The notes under the pieces: generated by a model
Told to the model about the DNA's origin: nothing
Database searches by the model: none
Seen by the model: only the letters and a program-made list of their open reading frames with translations
NCBI GenBank assembly: GCA_028687545.1
Contig: JAQTZZ010000011.1
Span: 1 to 64,000 of the forward strand
From: Candidatus Wallbacteria bacterium
GTDB lineage: Bacteria > Muiribacteriota > JAQTZZ01
Length of the DNA: 64,000 bases
Direction of reading: 5' to 3'
In this document: positions 50,946-60,400 of the stretch, one piece after another
Layout: each line of letters opens with the position of its first letter
How positions within the stretch are numbered: position 1 is the first letter of the stretch
Made by a program: the position numbers and the translations under genes

Positions 50946-52474
50946 CTCTCTCTCAGGCTTCTGCGCAAGATTTCCGTCACTCCCAGGAAGTATCCGGCAG
51001 CGAGGTACAGTATAGCTGAGATTCCTATGATTGCAGTCAGTTTGAAATATACTCCTGCACCAGCAAAGATCGAATCCAGAGCATAAATCACCAGTACCAG
51101 CAAAAGATTCATGAGCGTTATTTTCCAGATCCCCAGATTCAATGCCTCAGTGAAGACTTTCCTGAGCGGGACATGCCTGGAAAGTCCATAGACCAATGCG
51201 AAACTCTGGAAAATCGCGGCCAGGGAATTGCCCATGGCAAGCCCGGCATGCAGAAACGGTTTGACCAGCAGGAGATTCAATCCGATGTTCATGATGATCG
51301 TGCAGATCGCGACTTTCAACGGAGTTTTCGGGTCGCGGAAGGCGTAGAAAACTGATTCCAGCAGGCGGTTGATGGAGAAGAAGAACAGCCCGACAGCGTA
51401 ATATTTCAAGGCCCAGGCAGTGTTCAGGGTGTCCAGGTGGCTGAATTTGCCTCGTTCAAAAACGAACTGTACCATTGGCGCAGCCTGCAGATAAATCAGA
51501 ATCGCGAGGGGCACCATCAGAAAGTAGTTGAGCAGCAGAGAACTCTGGATGTTCGCAGCGACTGCCTCGTCGCGCTTCCCGGCCGTAGCCTCAGAGAGCA
51601 TCGGCAGGCTTACAGAGACAATCGCCACAGAAAACACACCCATCGGCAGCTGCAGCAGGTGATTCGCGAAATACAGGTAGGAGATGCTTCCTGACGGGAG
51701 GAAGGAGGCGATCATGCGGCTCACCATCAAGTTTATCTGAGAAGCTCCATAGATCAGGGCTGTGGGAAGGAACAGCTTCAGGATCCTGGCAAGCTCCGGG
51801 TGCCAGAGTACGGGTGTGAATCTGAATCCGATCCGCTTGAACCACCATTGCTGCAGGAAAAACTGCAGGGCTCCTCCAATCAGCGCTGTAAGCCCGAGTA
51901 AGGTCAGCTTCAGAACAGGATCGTTGATTTCAGGCAGAAAACAGAAGATGTAGACGATGAAGACAAGATTCAGAAGGCAGGGTGAAAAAGCCGAGACCGC
52001 GAACTTGCCTGTGGAATTCAGGAAAGCCATCGTCACAGCGGCGAGTCCGATGAAAATCAGATAAGGGAACATGATCTTGAGAAGCAGCACACTCATCCAG
52101 AATTTGAGCGGAGTTTTCGCGAAACCGGGCAGGAACAGGTAAGTGACCTGGGGTGTGAAGATCAGGACGATCAAGGTCATGATCAGAAACAAAAAGGAAA
52201 GCGACAGGATCACGGAACTCGCCAGTCGATGGGCTTCTTCGTCCCCCCTTTTCAGCCTGACCTCGGTGTAGATCGGTACTACAGCCCCATTCAGAGCACC
52301 TTCACCGAAGGTCATCCTGAAAAAATTGGGGATCTGAAAGGCTGCCAGGAAAGCCTCGAACATCTCGGAGGTTCCGAAGAACAGGGTGAAGAGTATGACA
52401 CGTACAAAACCCAGCAGCCTGGAGATTATCGTGAAAAAGGAAAAAATGCCGATATTTCTGAGCTTCCTGGACAT
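50942..52474 (-). CDS. murJ: Lipid II flippase MurJ
   Basis: A 510-residue MviN/MurJ protein with about 14 membrane helices, which moves lipid II across the cytoplasmic membrane for peptidoglycan synthesis. Typical sequences: ISRLLGFVRVILFTLFFG at the start, NFFRMTFGEGALNGAVVPIY near 50, ISYLYFANHLLQLPMGVFSV near 260 and FYAFRDPKTPLKVAI near 370. Length is normal. It complements the murF-mraY-murD operon far upstream but is not linked to it. It is downstream of the HEAT/PH-like gene by 46 bases. Confidence 0.94.
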   Translation of the reverse strand: MSRKLRNIGIFSFFTIISRLLGFVRVILFTLFFGTSEMFEAFLAAFQIPNFFRMTFGEGALNGAVVPIYTEVRLKRGDEEAHRLASSVILSLSFLFLIMTLIVLIFTPQVTYLFLPGFAKTPLKFWMSVLLLKIMFPYLIFIGLAAVTMAFLNSTGKFAVSAFSPCLLNLVFIVYIFCFLPEINDPVLKLTLLGLTALIGGALQFFLQQWWFKRIGFRFTPVLWHPELARILKLFLPTALIYGASQINLMVSRMIASFLPSGSISYLYFANHLLQLPMGVFSVAIVSVSLPMLSEATAGKRDEAVAANIQSSLLLNYFLMVPLAILIYLQAAPMVQFVFERGKFSHLDTLNTAWALKYYAVGLFFFSINRLLESVFYAFRDPKTPLKVAICTIIMNIGLNLLLVKPFLHAGLAMGNSLAAIFQSFALVYGLSRHVPLRKVFTEALNLGIWKITLMNLLLVLVIYALDSIFAGAGVYFKLTAIIGISAILYLAAGYFLGVTEILRRSLRES

Positions 52475-52520
52475 AATGGAATTTTAACGGCGCACCTCTT
52501 AATTTGCAAGAAGCAGAGAT

Positions 52521-53765
52521 TTACCTTCGGGAGATGATCCCATTAATGACTTTTTGAATGCAGCCTGCCTCTTCCATTGTGGGGATTGTCAGGGCAATCT
52601 GACCTCCCCTGCTGTTGATCAGCAGAATCGCTGCCCCCACCTGCGGGCATCCTTCCTCCACTTCTGAAGTCGGTATCCCGACGTAGGACACCTTGGCTAT
52701 CTGTATGCTTCCCGGCTGCTGAAAAAATTTCTCTTTATTGCTGCTGCCTACCCTGGCTAAAGCCTCAAACAGGATGCGCTGGTCAGTTACCAGGATCCAT
52801 TGTCTGGCTGCGGTATCAGCAGAAGACTCTCCTCCATCCGGATCAAGGCAGCCGAAATAAAGAACGATCTCTTCAGGGAGCAGCTTTGATGATTGTTCAG
52901 GCGGAAGCTGACTTCGTTCGATCGCAGACGGAATATCTTGAGAGGGAGGCTGGTCTGCTGAGTCACTTTCAGCTACTTTCACTTTTCTGATTTCAGAAGA
53001 TTTGAAAGCATGGTCCGCAGAAGCGCTTCTTTTAAGATCCACCAGTCGCGCCTCTGCATAAATCAACAAATCATTTACAGAAATATCATCAATCTGCTCC
53101 AGCGTGAAGATTACACTTTCCAGTTCATTGATAACGTCGCTGTGCGCCATTTCTTCCAGCACTGCAAAAGTTTTTCCCTCATCTTTAGAAAACAGGAAAA
53201 GTACCGCATTGGCTCGTACTCTTGCATCAGGATCAGAAAGAAGAGGCAGCACATAATCATAAGTCAGTGAAGAGGAAAGAGGTTTCAAGGCCTCGATGGC
53301 ATTGGCGCGGACTCTGGAGTTTTCATGCTCCAGTCCTTTAGTGATTAACAAAAAATCAGTATCATCACCGAATTGTCCTAAAGCTTTCAGTAAGGCGGAC
53401 AGGATCAAAGGATCAGGCTCCAGGGGAATCAATTCCCTGATCATTTGTTTTGAAATCTGCACCTTCCCTTCCTGAAACAGTTTCAAGATCCATAATTTTT
53501 CGCCTGCTGTTCCTTTTAAAAGAGTAGCTTCTGGTTCAGGTGTTGAACAAAAGGTATGTTGTTTCTGCGGTGCATTTTTCTGCTGCAAGGCATCGACAAT
53601 CTTCCGGGCCTGTGCCCTGATCTGAGGGTGAACGTCATTCTGAGCAATCCACATCAGCAGTTCTGTTTTCTGGGGAAAATCTATTTTTAGCAAATTATTG
53701 ATGACGCCCACCCGGACGTTAGGATCAGGATTTGAAAGTTCTTTCTTAAGTTGTTCCAGGTTCAT
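52521..53765 (-). CDS. HEAT-repeat protein with C-terminal PH-like domain
   Basis: A 414-residue cytoplasmic protein. HEAT units are clear at the start (LSNPDPNVRVGVINNLLKID) and in the middle (GLEHENSRVRANAIEALKPL, LLSDPDARVRANAVLFLFSK). From about 290 to the end the sequence resembles a bacterial PH-like domain (LPEEIVLYFGCLD, RQWILVTDQRILFEALARVG, QIAKVSYVGIPTSEV). HEAT arrays bind proteins; no catalytic motif is seen. The N-terminal HEAT part resembles that of the 1210-residue protein at 57423-61055. Confidence 0.75.
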   Translation of the reverse strand: MNLEQLKKELSNPDPNVRVGVINNLLKIDFPQKTELLMWIAQNDVHPQIRAQARKIVDALQQKNAPQKQHTFCSTPEPEATLLKGTAGEKLWILKLFQEGKVQISKQMIRELIPLEPDPLILSALLKALGQFGDDTDFLLITKGLEHENSRVRANAIEALKPLSSSLTYDYVLPLLSDPDARVRANAVLFLFSKDEGKTFAVLEEMAHSDVINELESVIFTLEQIDDISVNDLLIYAEARLVDLKRSASADHAFKSSEIRKVKVAESDSADQPPSQDIPSAIERSQLPPEQSSKLLPEEIVLYFGCLDPDGGESSADTAARQWILVTDQRILFEALARVGSSNKEKFFQQPGSIQIAKVSYVGIPTSEVEEGCPQVGAAILLINSRGGQIALTIPTMEEAGCIQKVINGIISRR

Positions 53766-53924
53766 AAAATCCCCTGCGTATCCGGATGGATTTTCAATTT
53801 TACAAATAGCCCTACTGATACATGTAACATAAATTAATGAGGTTTCAAACTCTGAGATCTGTTTAAGGGTTCTGTATAGTCAAAGTCTTACATTTTTACT
53901 TGAATTTCCTGATGCAGTTCAAAC
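53766..53924. other. Intergenic gap
   Basis: A+T-rich 159 bases between two minus-strand genes. It should hold the promoter of the HEAT/PH-like gene, but no convincing boxes are seen. Confidence 0.3.
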
Positions 53925-54269
53925 CTATTTAAGAAACATTAAATGGAAGTAGGTGAAAATATTTGTGAAAACAAGGAGGACGATCAGCAGATTGACGACT
54001 GCCAGCCATATTTTCACCTGGTTTTTGGCTGGAATATTCCAATTGTCGCCAAGGAATACAAATGCGGAGAGAAAAGTGACTGCCAGGATAAAATATTTCG
54101 TGGTACCGCATTCCGACAAGGTCTGAATTATGGAATTCTCGTGCTCGGCCGGAACCAGTCTGCTGATTGTGAACACTGGAAAGGCCAGGCAGTTGATGAT
54201 CAGCAGGTAAAACAGCCAGAAGCAGAATCTGACCAGTTTCCTGAAGACGGGTTGAGTTTGCCTGATAAT
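53925..54269 (-). CDS. Small membrane protein, possible ATT start
   Basis: The only canonical start is GTG at 54176, which has no ribosome binding site. Upstream in the same frame a strong AAAAGGAG (54285 to 54278) lies eight bases before ATT at 54269. Starting there gives 114 residues with three membrane helices: FCFWLFYLLIINCLAFPVF, KYFILAVTFLSAFVFLG and IWLAVVNLLIVLLVFTNIF. The first helix is lost with the GTG start. ATT is rare but used, for example, by infC. No family is recognised. Confidence 0.5.
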   Translation of the reverse strand: MIRQTQPVFRKLVRFCFWLFYLLIINCLAFPVFTISRLVPAEHENSIIQTLSECGTTKYFILAVTFLSAFVFLGDNWNIPAKNQVKIWLAVVNLLIVLLVFTNIFTYFHLMFLK

Positions 54270-54361
54270 CTCAGAGACTCCTTTTATGTAACATTAATTC
54301 AGTATGTCAATCTTGCTGTAATCCAGGTTAGCGGATTGCATTCTTCCGGTCAAGGATGAGG

Positions 54362-55039
54362 TTAGACTACCACAGCTTCCAGCATTTCCATGATCTGTTC
54401 TCTGATCCAGATAAGCTCTTTCTGAAGGTACACCAGAAAATCATCGTCCGCGAGGAAAATGGAGCTTTCTGCGACCTTTGCGCAGAGTTCTTCCCCTGAC
54501 TTGTAAATCTTGAGGGCTGAGTCCTCGTCCACACCAAGTTCTGCAGCTTTATCCATGAATTCTCCGGCAAAACCTTCGTCACTGTAATATGTCTCTACAA
54601 CGGCCTTTTTCCTTTTTCCCAGTTCAGCTGGGGCTATCGATGAAGGAAGTTCGTGGCTGAGATCGCAGATTTCAGCAGATCCTGAAAACACGGACAGGGA
54701 TTCCCCGCTGATCTTCAATTGGACTTCTGATTGCTCGGCATCAGTTTCAGCTTCAAAGCAGAGCAGATTGTCAGGGCATACGAGCTGACTGAATTCCTGA
54801 TCAGCAATCTCTTTCTGGCGGATCAGAAAATAGATCCTGGATTCTATTCCGAATCCGGCAGGATAATAATTAAAGGAATCTCCAAAGTCGGTCCCATCTG
54901 CGCATGCAACACCGCTGAATCCGGCTTTCACGACATACGCCTTAAAAGATTTCAAGCTCCCCTTGTGATAAAGCAGCCCCTGCAAAGCCACCTGCTTATC
55001 CACATTTTCGAACACTTCACTGTTGAATTTGAACCTCAT
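54362..55039 (-). CDS. Hypothetical protein next to the radical SAM gene
   Basis: A 225-residue soluble protein I do not recognise. The first half looks beta-rich (MRFKFNSEVFENVDKQVALQ, FGIESRIYFLIRQKEIADQE), the second half acidic and helical (EGFAGEFMDKAAELGVDED, LVYLQKELIWIREQIMEML). The start overlaps the radical SAM gene by four bases (ATGA), so it is probably made together with that enzyme and may be its partner. No catalytic motif is seen. Confidence 0.65.
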   Translation of the reverse strand: MRFKFNSEVFENVDKQVALQGLLYHKGSLKSFKAYVVKAGFSGVACADGTDFGDSFNYYPAGFGIESRIYFLIRQKEIADQEFSQLVCPDNLLCFEAETDAEQSEVQLKISGESLSVFSGSAEICDLSHELPSSIAPAELGKRKKAVVETYYSDEGFAGEFMDKAAELGVDEDSALKIYKSGEELCAKVAESSIFLADDDFLVYLQKELIWIREQIMEMLEAVVV

Positions 55040-56295
55040 TTTTTCCCCTTCCCTCCTGCTATTTTCCCTGGCTTTAAATATATCAGAGAAATGAAATTAT
55101 CCAGAAAATATTTAAGCCGCTCGCTGGAAATTCCCGGCAAATCCGGAATCTTTTCCCACCTGTAATAGGATTCGCTGAACTCCACCCTGATTTTCCTGTC
55201 CCTGCAATACCCGGCCAGGTATGTTCCAGGATACGGCTGGAACAGGGAGTAATGGGCACGGTCAGGGGCAGCCCTGCGATTCAGTTCCACCAGCTTCCAG
55301 AGGCTGTCTTCTGTTTCATCAGGGAGCCCCAGAATGCTGAAACCCACAGTCATGATCCCAGCTTTTTTCAGAATCTGAAAAGCGGAAATAATTTGCTCGT
55401 CAGTGAGATTCCGGTTCAGCAGGTTTTTCCTGGTTTCAAATGACCCGGCTTCGATTCCGAGATGCACGCGGATCAGCCCGGCCCGCTTCATTTTATCCAC
55501 TATCCCTGTATTGATGGCTTCGACCCTGGAATTGCACCAGAAAGGCTTGCCCACTCGGCTGGGGTAAATTTCCAGAAATTCCTGAAGCCATCTCTCATCT
55601 GCCAGAAAATGATCGTCGTGAAAACCGATCAGGGGATACTTCAACCCTGCTTCCAGGATCTCTGCCACAACATTGCCCACAGAACGCCTGCGGTAGTAAC
55701 CGTGATAGGCTCCGGCATACGCCGGAGCTGAGCAGTATGTGCAGTCGTAATGACAGCCCCGCGTAGAGAGCACTTCAAATCCGATTATATTGCGGGCTTT
55801 GTCAGGAGGTTCCAGATAGCGCATAGGGAAAGGGTTGGAGTCCAGATCCAGGCAGAGCGGTGCGAAATCCGGAACTGGTTTCCTGCCCCCGGTAATCACC
55901 CCTTTATAACCGGACAGATTGCCTGGAGTTTTCAGAAACTCCTGAAAGAATCCCTCACCTTCACCGCGCACCAGATATTCAAAAGGCAGATCCAGAAAAT
56001 CCTCTGGAGCAAAGGTTGCGTGAACTCCGCCCAGCACAGTTTTCACTCCCCTCTTCCCCAAAAATCCCAGAGTCTCTCTGACCAGACCCAGTTGATTGGA
56101 AAAAGTCGTCAGCAGTGCGTAATCATAATCGCAGGAAAGCACAGGCTCAAGTTCGTTAAGATCCGAAAAGGCCCGGATCTCAGCCTGATGGCCTTCCCGA
56201 ACAGCCATTGCCGCCAGAATCCCCAGTCCCTGATGGATGCTGCGGTAATAGTTCTTGGTAGGTGCTGCAAAAGGAGAAAGGAAGAGTAGTTTCAT
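55036..56295 (-). CDS. B12-binding-type radical SAM protein
   Basis: A 419-residue enzyme. Residues 1-125 have the Rossmann-like fold of cobalamin-binding domains (LGILAAMAVREGHQAEI, LGFLGKRGVKTVLGGVHATF, YLVRGEGEGFFQEFL) but no DxHxxG cobalamin motif. The radical SAM core follows, with the [4Fe-4S] cysteines in STRGCHYDCTYCSAPAY near 180 and GFHDDHF, IRVHLGIEAGSF and GFSILGLPDETED. The family covers methylations, ring formations and cyclisations on many substrates. Divergent from it is a small RiPP-like peptide gene; the two may form one pathway. Confidence 0.88.
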   Translation of the reverse strand: MKLLFLSPFAAPTKNYYRSIHQGLGILAAMAVREGHQAEIRAFSDLNELEPVLSCDYDYALLTTFSNQLGLVRETLGFLGKRGVKTVLGGVHATFAPEDFLDLPFEYLVRGEGEGFFQEFLKTPGNLSGYKGVITGGRKPVPDFAPLCLDLDSNPFPMRYLEPPDKARNIIGFEVLSTRGCHYDCTYCSAPAYAGAYHGYYRRRSVGNVVAEILEAGLKYPLIGFHDDHFLADERWLQEFLEIYPSRVGKPFWCNSRVEAINTGIVDKMKRAGLIRVHLGIEAGSFETRKNLLNRNLTDEQIISAFQILKKAGIMTVGFSILGLPDETEDSLWKLVELNRRAAPDRAHYSLFQPYPGTYLAGYCRDRKIRVEFSESYYRWEKIPDLPGISSERLKYFLDNFISLIYLKPGKIAGGKGKK

Positions 56296-56404
56296 TGATA
56301 ATATCCAGGTCAGTTCCAGATAACTCCTGCTGATACAGTAATTAAATTAAAGATAACCTATTCGCCGGTGGTTGGAAAGTCGGGCAGATTCTTTTATTTA
56401 ATTC

Positions 56405-56433
56405 TTGACAGATGAATCCATTTTTGTCATATT
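56405..56433 (+). promoter_or_regulatory. Promoter of the RiPP-like peptide gene
   Basis: A perfect TTGACA (56405-56410) and CATATT (56428-56433) are separated by 17 bases. The region downstream to the ATG is very A+T-rich. AGAGGAAG lies six bases before the start codon. Confidence 0.5.
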
Positions 56434-56487
56434 AATATATGATTAAGTTGATCAATATAAGTTGATGATGTAGAGAGGAAGTTCCGG

Positions 56488-56676
56488 ATGGCACGGATAA
56501 AAATCGAGAATCTGAAAACAGGCAAAACGATCAGCCGCAGCGAAATGAAGCAGATTTATGGCGGCTGCATTTACAACTGGCCCTGCCAATGGAAAGGTTT
56601 GGACCCTGACGGAAAAGGCTCTGACAGTATCATCGACGCTTTAACCAGGCTGGACCCGACAGTTCGGAAAAGCTGA
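56488..56676 (+). CDS. RiPP-like precursor peptide with double-glycine leader
   Basis: A 62-residue peptide. Residues 1-26 look like a GG-type leader (IENLKTGKTISRSEMKQIYG then G): an ISRSEM helix ending in Gly-Gly, as in bacteriocin and natural-product precursors cut by C39 peptidases. The predicted core of 36 residues begins CIYNWPCQWKGLDPDGKGSD and has two Cys, two Trp and several Ser/Thr. A good promoter and ribosome binding site support a real gene. No exporter or protease is in the window. The divergent radical SAM gene could modify it. The family match is inferred from leader form only. Confidence 0.6.
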   Translation: MARIKIENLKTGKTISRSEMKQIYGGCIYNWPCQWKGLDPDGKGSDSIIDALTRLDPTVRKS

Positions 56677-56690
56677 TTTTCCCGAATCAG
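56673..56690 (+). terminator. Weak hairpin at the end of the peptide gene
   Basis: CTGATT (56673-56678) and AATCAG (56685-56690) enclose a six-base loop and overlap the stop codon. No T-run follows, so termination would be weak. Confidence 0.25.
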
Positions 56691-56812
56691 GGTTTCCTCC
56701 GTCTTATTACATTCCTCTAACTGGATTTGGTAGTTTTCTGATCAGGACCTTCAATTAAATTATTTTCCTGATAAAACCGATTGGATTGAAAAGCATTCCA
56801 GAAGGAGATGAC

Positions 56813-57400
56813 ATGCGTATATTTTTAATCATGTTCATATTAGGTTTTTCCGCAACCCTGCGCGCCGAACTCGTGGATTACTTGATGACCGACATGAAAG
56901 GCAGGGAAGGTGTTTCTGTGCAGGGTTATCAATATTCACCAAGGGATTCCAGGGATAATCTGGGGAACAGGGTTGAAGATTGGATGCCTGCAGTCTATTT
57001 TTATCATTTCAACACTAGAAGCTCCAGCCTGGAATTCGGGGTGGGCCTCTGGGACGAGAGCACGAACAGCCTCAGGTCCCGCATCAGGCCGGTCACAGCA
57101 GGGATCAGTTTTTATGACAATCTGGAAAACAATTTTAAATTTTATTATGGCGGAGACCTGGGAGTATTCAGGCTGGAAACAGAAGTGAGGGATACAAAAG
57201 GGGTAGTACGGTCATTTTCGGAATCAGATGTGGGTGGGCAGCTTAAGCTGGGTCTTGCTTACCTTCTGAACCCTGACTTCTGGTTCAAGATGGAAGCCCG
57301 TTATACAGGCTGCACAATCCATTCCATCTTCCCCAACGCTCCGGAAGACAGCAACATCTCGGATTGCAACTGGGGTGGCAGCCTGATCGCCTTGTTCTAG
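56813..57400 (+). CDS. Small outer-membrane-barrel-like protein
   Basis: A 195-residue exported protein. I chose ATG 56813 because GAAGGAG lies just upstream and the product then begins with a signal peptide (MRIFLIMFILGFSATLRAEL). The body has alternating beta segments (FHFNTRSSSLEFGVGLWDE, NNFKFYYGGDLGVFRLET, VGGQLKLGLAYLLNPDFWF) and ends in Leu-Phe, the C-terminal aromatic signal of outer-membrane barrels. No family is named. It is downstream of the RiPP-like gene but 136 bases away. Confidence 0.6.
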   Translation: MRIFLIMFILGFSATLRAELVDYLMTDMKGREGVSVQGYQYSPRDSRDNLGNRVEDWMPAVYFYHFNTRSSSLEFGVGLWDESTNSLRSRIRPVTAGISFYDNLENNFKFYYGGDLGVFRLETEVRDTKGVVRSFSESDVGGQLKLGLAYLLNPDFWFKMEARYTGCTIHSIFPNAPEDSNISDCNWGGSLIALF

Positions 57401-57422
57401 TTCCTGAAAGCGGTACGGGCTT

Positions 57423-60400
57423 TCATTTCTTCTTTGGCTCATCGATTTCTATCTCAAAATCATCCAGGATAATCTCATTATCAGCCTTTTTGTCGATCTT
57501 TTGAGCGATAGTGGCCTTGGGGGCCGGTTTCTTTTCAGTAATAATAAACTGGTCTGCTCCATCCGTCTCTTCAGCCAGAGCCTTTGCCGCTATTTCCAGA
57601 AGTGATTCCTTCTTTTCGCTTTTCCTCTTTTTCTCCACTTCCTTCGGATCAATGATCAGACCGTCGAGTTGAATTCCACCGAAATCCACTGCTGAAGACT
57701 GCTCCATTCTGGATACATTTTCCAGCCTGAGTTTGTCCTGCCGGTCATTTTCCAGGGACAGTTCGTCAGCACTGAGCACCTTGAAGTTATCCCCGGTCTT
57801 CGCTGGAGAGTCTGATTTCTTCTCAGCCAGGGTTTTTTCGTCCACCATGAAGTCCAAAAGGGCGGCTTCTCCGAGCTGGTTATTCAGGCTCTGCTCCATT
57901 TCGCCCACTTTAGCCATCCTCAATTCCTCTTCCTGCTGCTTCATCTTGTCGAATGAAGCTGCGTCCATGTTCTTGAATTCCCTGGTTTCTGAACCTTTTC
58001 CGCTGCTCATTTTATCGGCGACCAGGAAATCGTTGATCTGCACATCCCCGAACTGTTGGGCGGCAGCGGCTTCCATCTCAGCCACCTGTGAAAGGCGCTT
58101 GGCTTCCAGCTCTTGTTCCGCCTCTCTGACCTTGGACGGATCGTCAAGGATTGTCTTGGCAGACTTCTTTTCCCGGTTCTGCTTGATGGTCTTGTCGTCA
58201 ACCATGAACTGGTCCAGTTTGACATCTCCAAACTGCTGTTCCATGGCCTTTTCCATCTCAGCGGCCTTAGCCTTGAGGATATCGTCTACCTCAGTCTTTC
58301 TCTGCTGCAGTTCTACTCCACTGAGAATCTTCGGGGATTCTTTTTTTAGAGGAACTGCCTCCGGTTTTCTGATCTGAGACAGGTCCGGCTTGAACTGGTC
58401 AAGCTTGATATCACCAAATTCTTTATTTGATGCCTGCTCCATCTCTGCCAGCTGCTCTTTGATTTGTCTGTCTTCTTTGTCTTTTTTTTGGTTGAATTCG
58501 GCAGTTGTCATGACAGAGGGGCCTTGAGGAAATGGATTTTGAATTATTTCGTCATTTTTTTTTTCCGGTTTCTTTTCTTTTCCGGTTTCATCAGGGTTAA
58601 AATCCAGCACAAAGTTGTCCAGGGAGACTTCGATTTTTTTCTCTGGTTCAGGTTCTTTTTCCGTGAGATCGATCATCAGCCCATCCAGTGAGATTTCAGG
58701 AGAATCGGCTTTAACTGGTTCTGGAGGTTCCTGGATTGTCTTCTCCTCTTGCTTCGGTTTGGAAATTTCGGGGGCTTTCAATTTGATTCCGGATTTGCCT
58801 TCTGCTTCGCGCATCATATCCTGCAGGGAAATAGTCCGCTCCAGGCCGGGTATTCGTGGTGAATCCGGCAGAATTTTTTCTTCCCTGGAGGTTTCAGGAG
58901 GTTCTACAACTCCCTTGTTTTCATGTGAATGCGGTATGAGAATCTCTTTCAGGAAGTTCCTGTTCTCTTCGTTCTTGGCGGACTTCAATCCATCCTTAGG
59001 TTTTTCCTGAGGCGTGACTGCAGGTTTGGGCTGTGCAGCGGGGACAGGCTTCGCAGCGGGAGCAGGTTTTGCAGCGGGAGCAGGTTTTGCAGCGGCAGTT
59101 GCTTTTTCAGCCTTAGCCACGCCTTTCTTGACTTGTACCAATATATCATCCAGTGTCTCAGATGAATCAGGACCGCTTAGATCGACCCCTTTTAAGAGAT
59201 CAGACTCCTCAGTGGCTGCTTCAGAATCATCTAATTTCAGGGGCTCTTCAGCAAAGGGAGCTGGTGAAAGTTCCGGTTTACTGGATATTGCGGCAGGCAA
59301 TTCGGAGGGCTGCATCGTCGGTTCGACGTCAAGCGAAAAGGAAAGGATGTCAGGTTTTAATTCCACCTGAGATGATTCATCAATTGACTGCGTCTCATTC
59401 GAAGTGGTAGTGGCCTGAACATCGAAACTCAGATACGCTCCAGAATCCGTTTTTGATGTGTCAGGATTTTCCTCAACTGAAACTGCTTTTACTTCAACGG
59501 TTGTATCCAGTGAAACTGGTACTTCGGGAACGGTCTGCAGCGGAGTTTCATCCAGAGGGATCAGTGCCGGCGGTTCCGGAGTATCTATCATTGCCGGTTC
59601 TGCGGATGCTGGTGACTCTAATGAAGGAGCTTGTTCCATAGAAATTTCAGCAGCCTTGGGGGAGGCATCTGAGAAGGAAATCCGCTCCTCAATCTGAGGT
59701 TGCGGAATTTCCTCAGCTGATTGGGGAATTGCCATCTCCAGGATCTGCGGCGGGACTATCTCCTCTTTTTCCACTTTTTCAGAGCTTTCAGGACCGGGTT
59801 GGGTTAAAGGCGTTTCCACCGCAGGTGTCACCTCTTCAATCATTGATTCTTCAGGTTTGGCGGTTTTTTCCTTGCCGGATTTTCCAAATGAGTTGCTCAG
59901 GCGGGACCAGAGTCCCTTCTTCTCTGGAACTTTTTCCACAGTTTCAATAGCTGCTTCCACGGCTTCAGTAACGTCCGGTTCCGCTGAGACCGGCAATTCC
60001 TGCCTGGGGATTTGTCCGGATTTCTGGTCTGGTGCGGTTGCCGTATCTTTCCTGCTCAACTCTTCGATCTTCTGTTCAAGTTCGTTAAGTTTCTTCAGCA
60101 GCTGGTCCTGCTCTACATTGCTCACTGACGGGGCCTTGTGGGCTGTCACGAAAATTTTCGTGGCTTCCATCATTTCGTCTTTTTCAGCAGGCGTTTCTTC
60201 CAGCGGTTTTTTCTTCCCTCCACGGCACTCTCGCACAAGCCGGACCGCATCCGCACCATATTTCACCACCAGGTTCTTTAAAATTTCCCTGGCTTTCTTC
60301 TTGGTATCTTCGTCCGCAACTTCTGTGGCATCAACCAGTAAGGGAATGCTTTCCTGCCATTTGATCCGGGAAAGAGCGAACAGGGCCGAATCTTTCATCC

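Noticed and set aside
59020-59120. A CRISPR-like or tandem DNA repeat
   Set aside because: The repeated bases encode the APAAKPAPAAKP low-complexity stretch of the HEAT protein, so it is a coding repeat. No CRISPR array is seen anywhere in the window.
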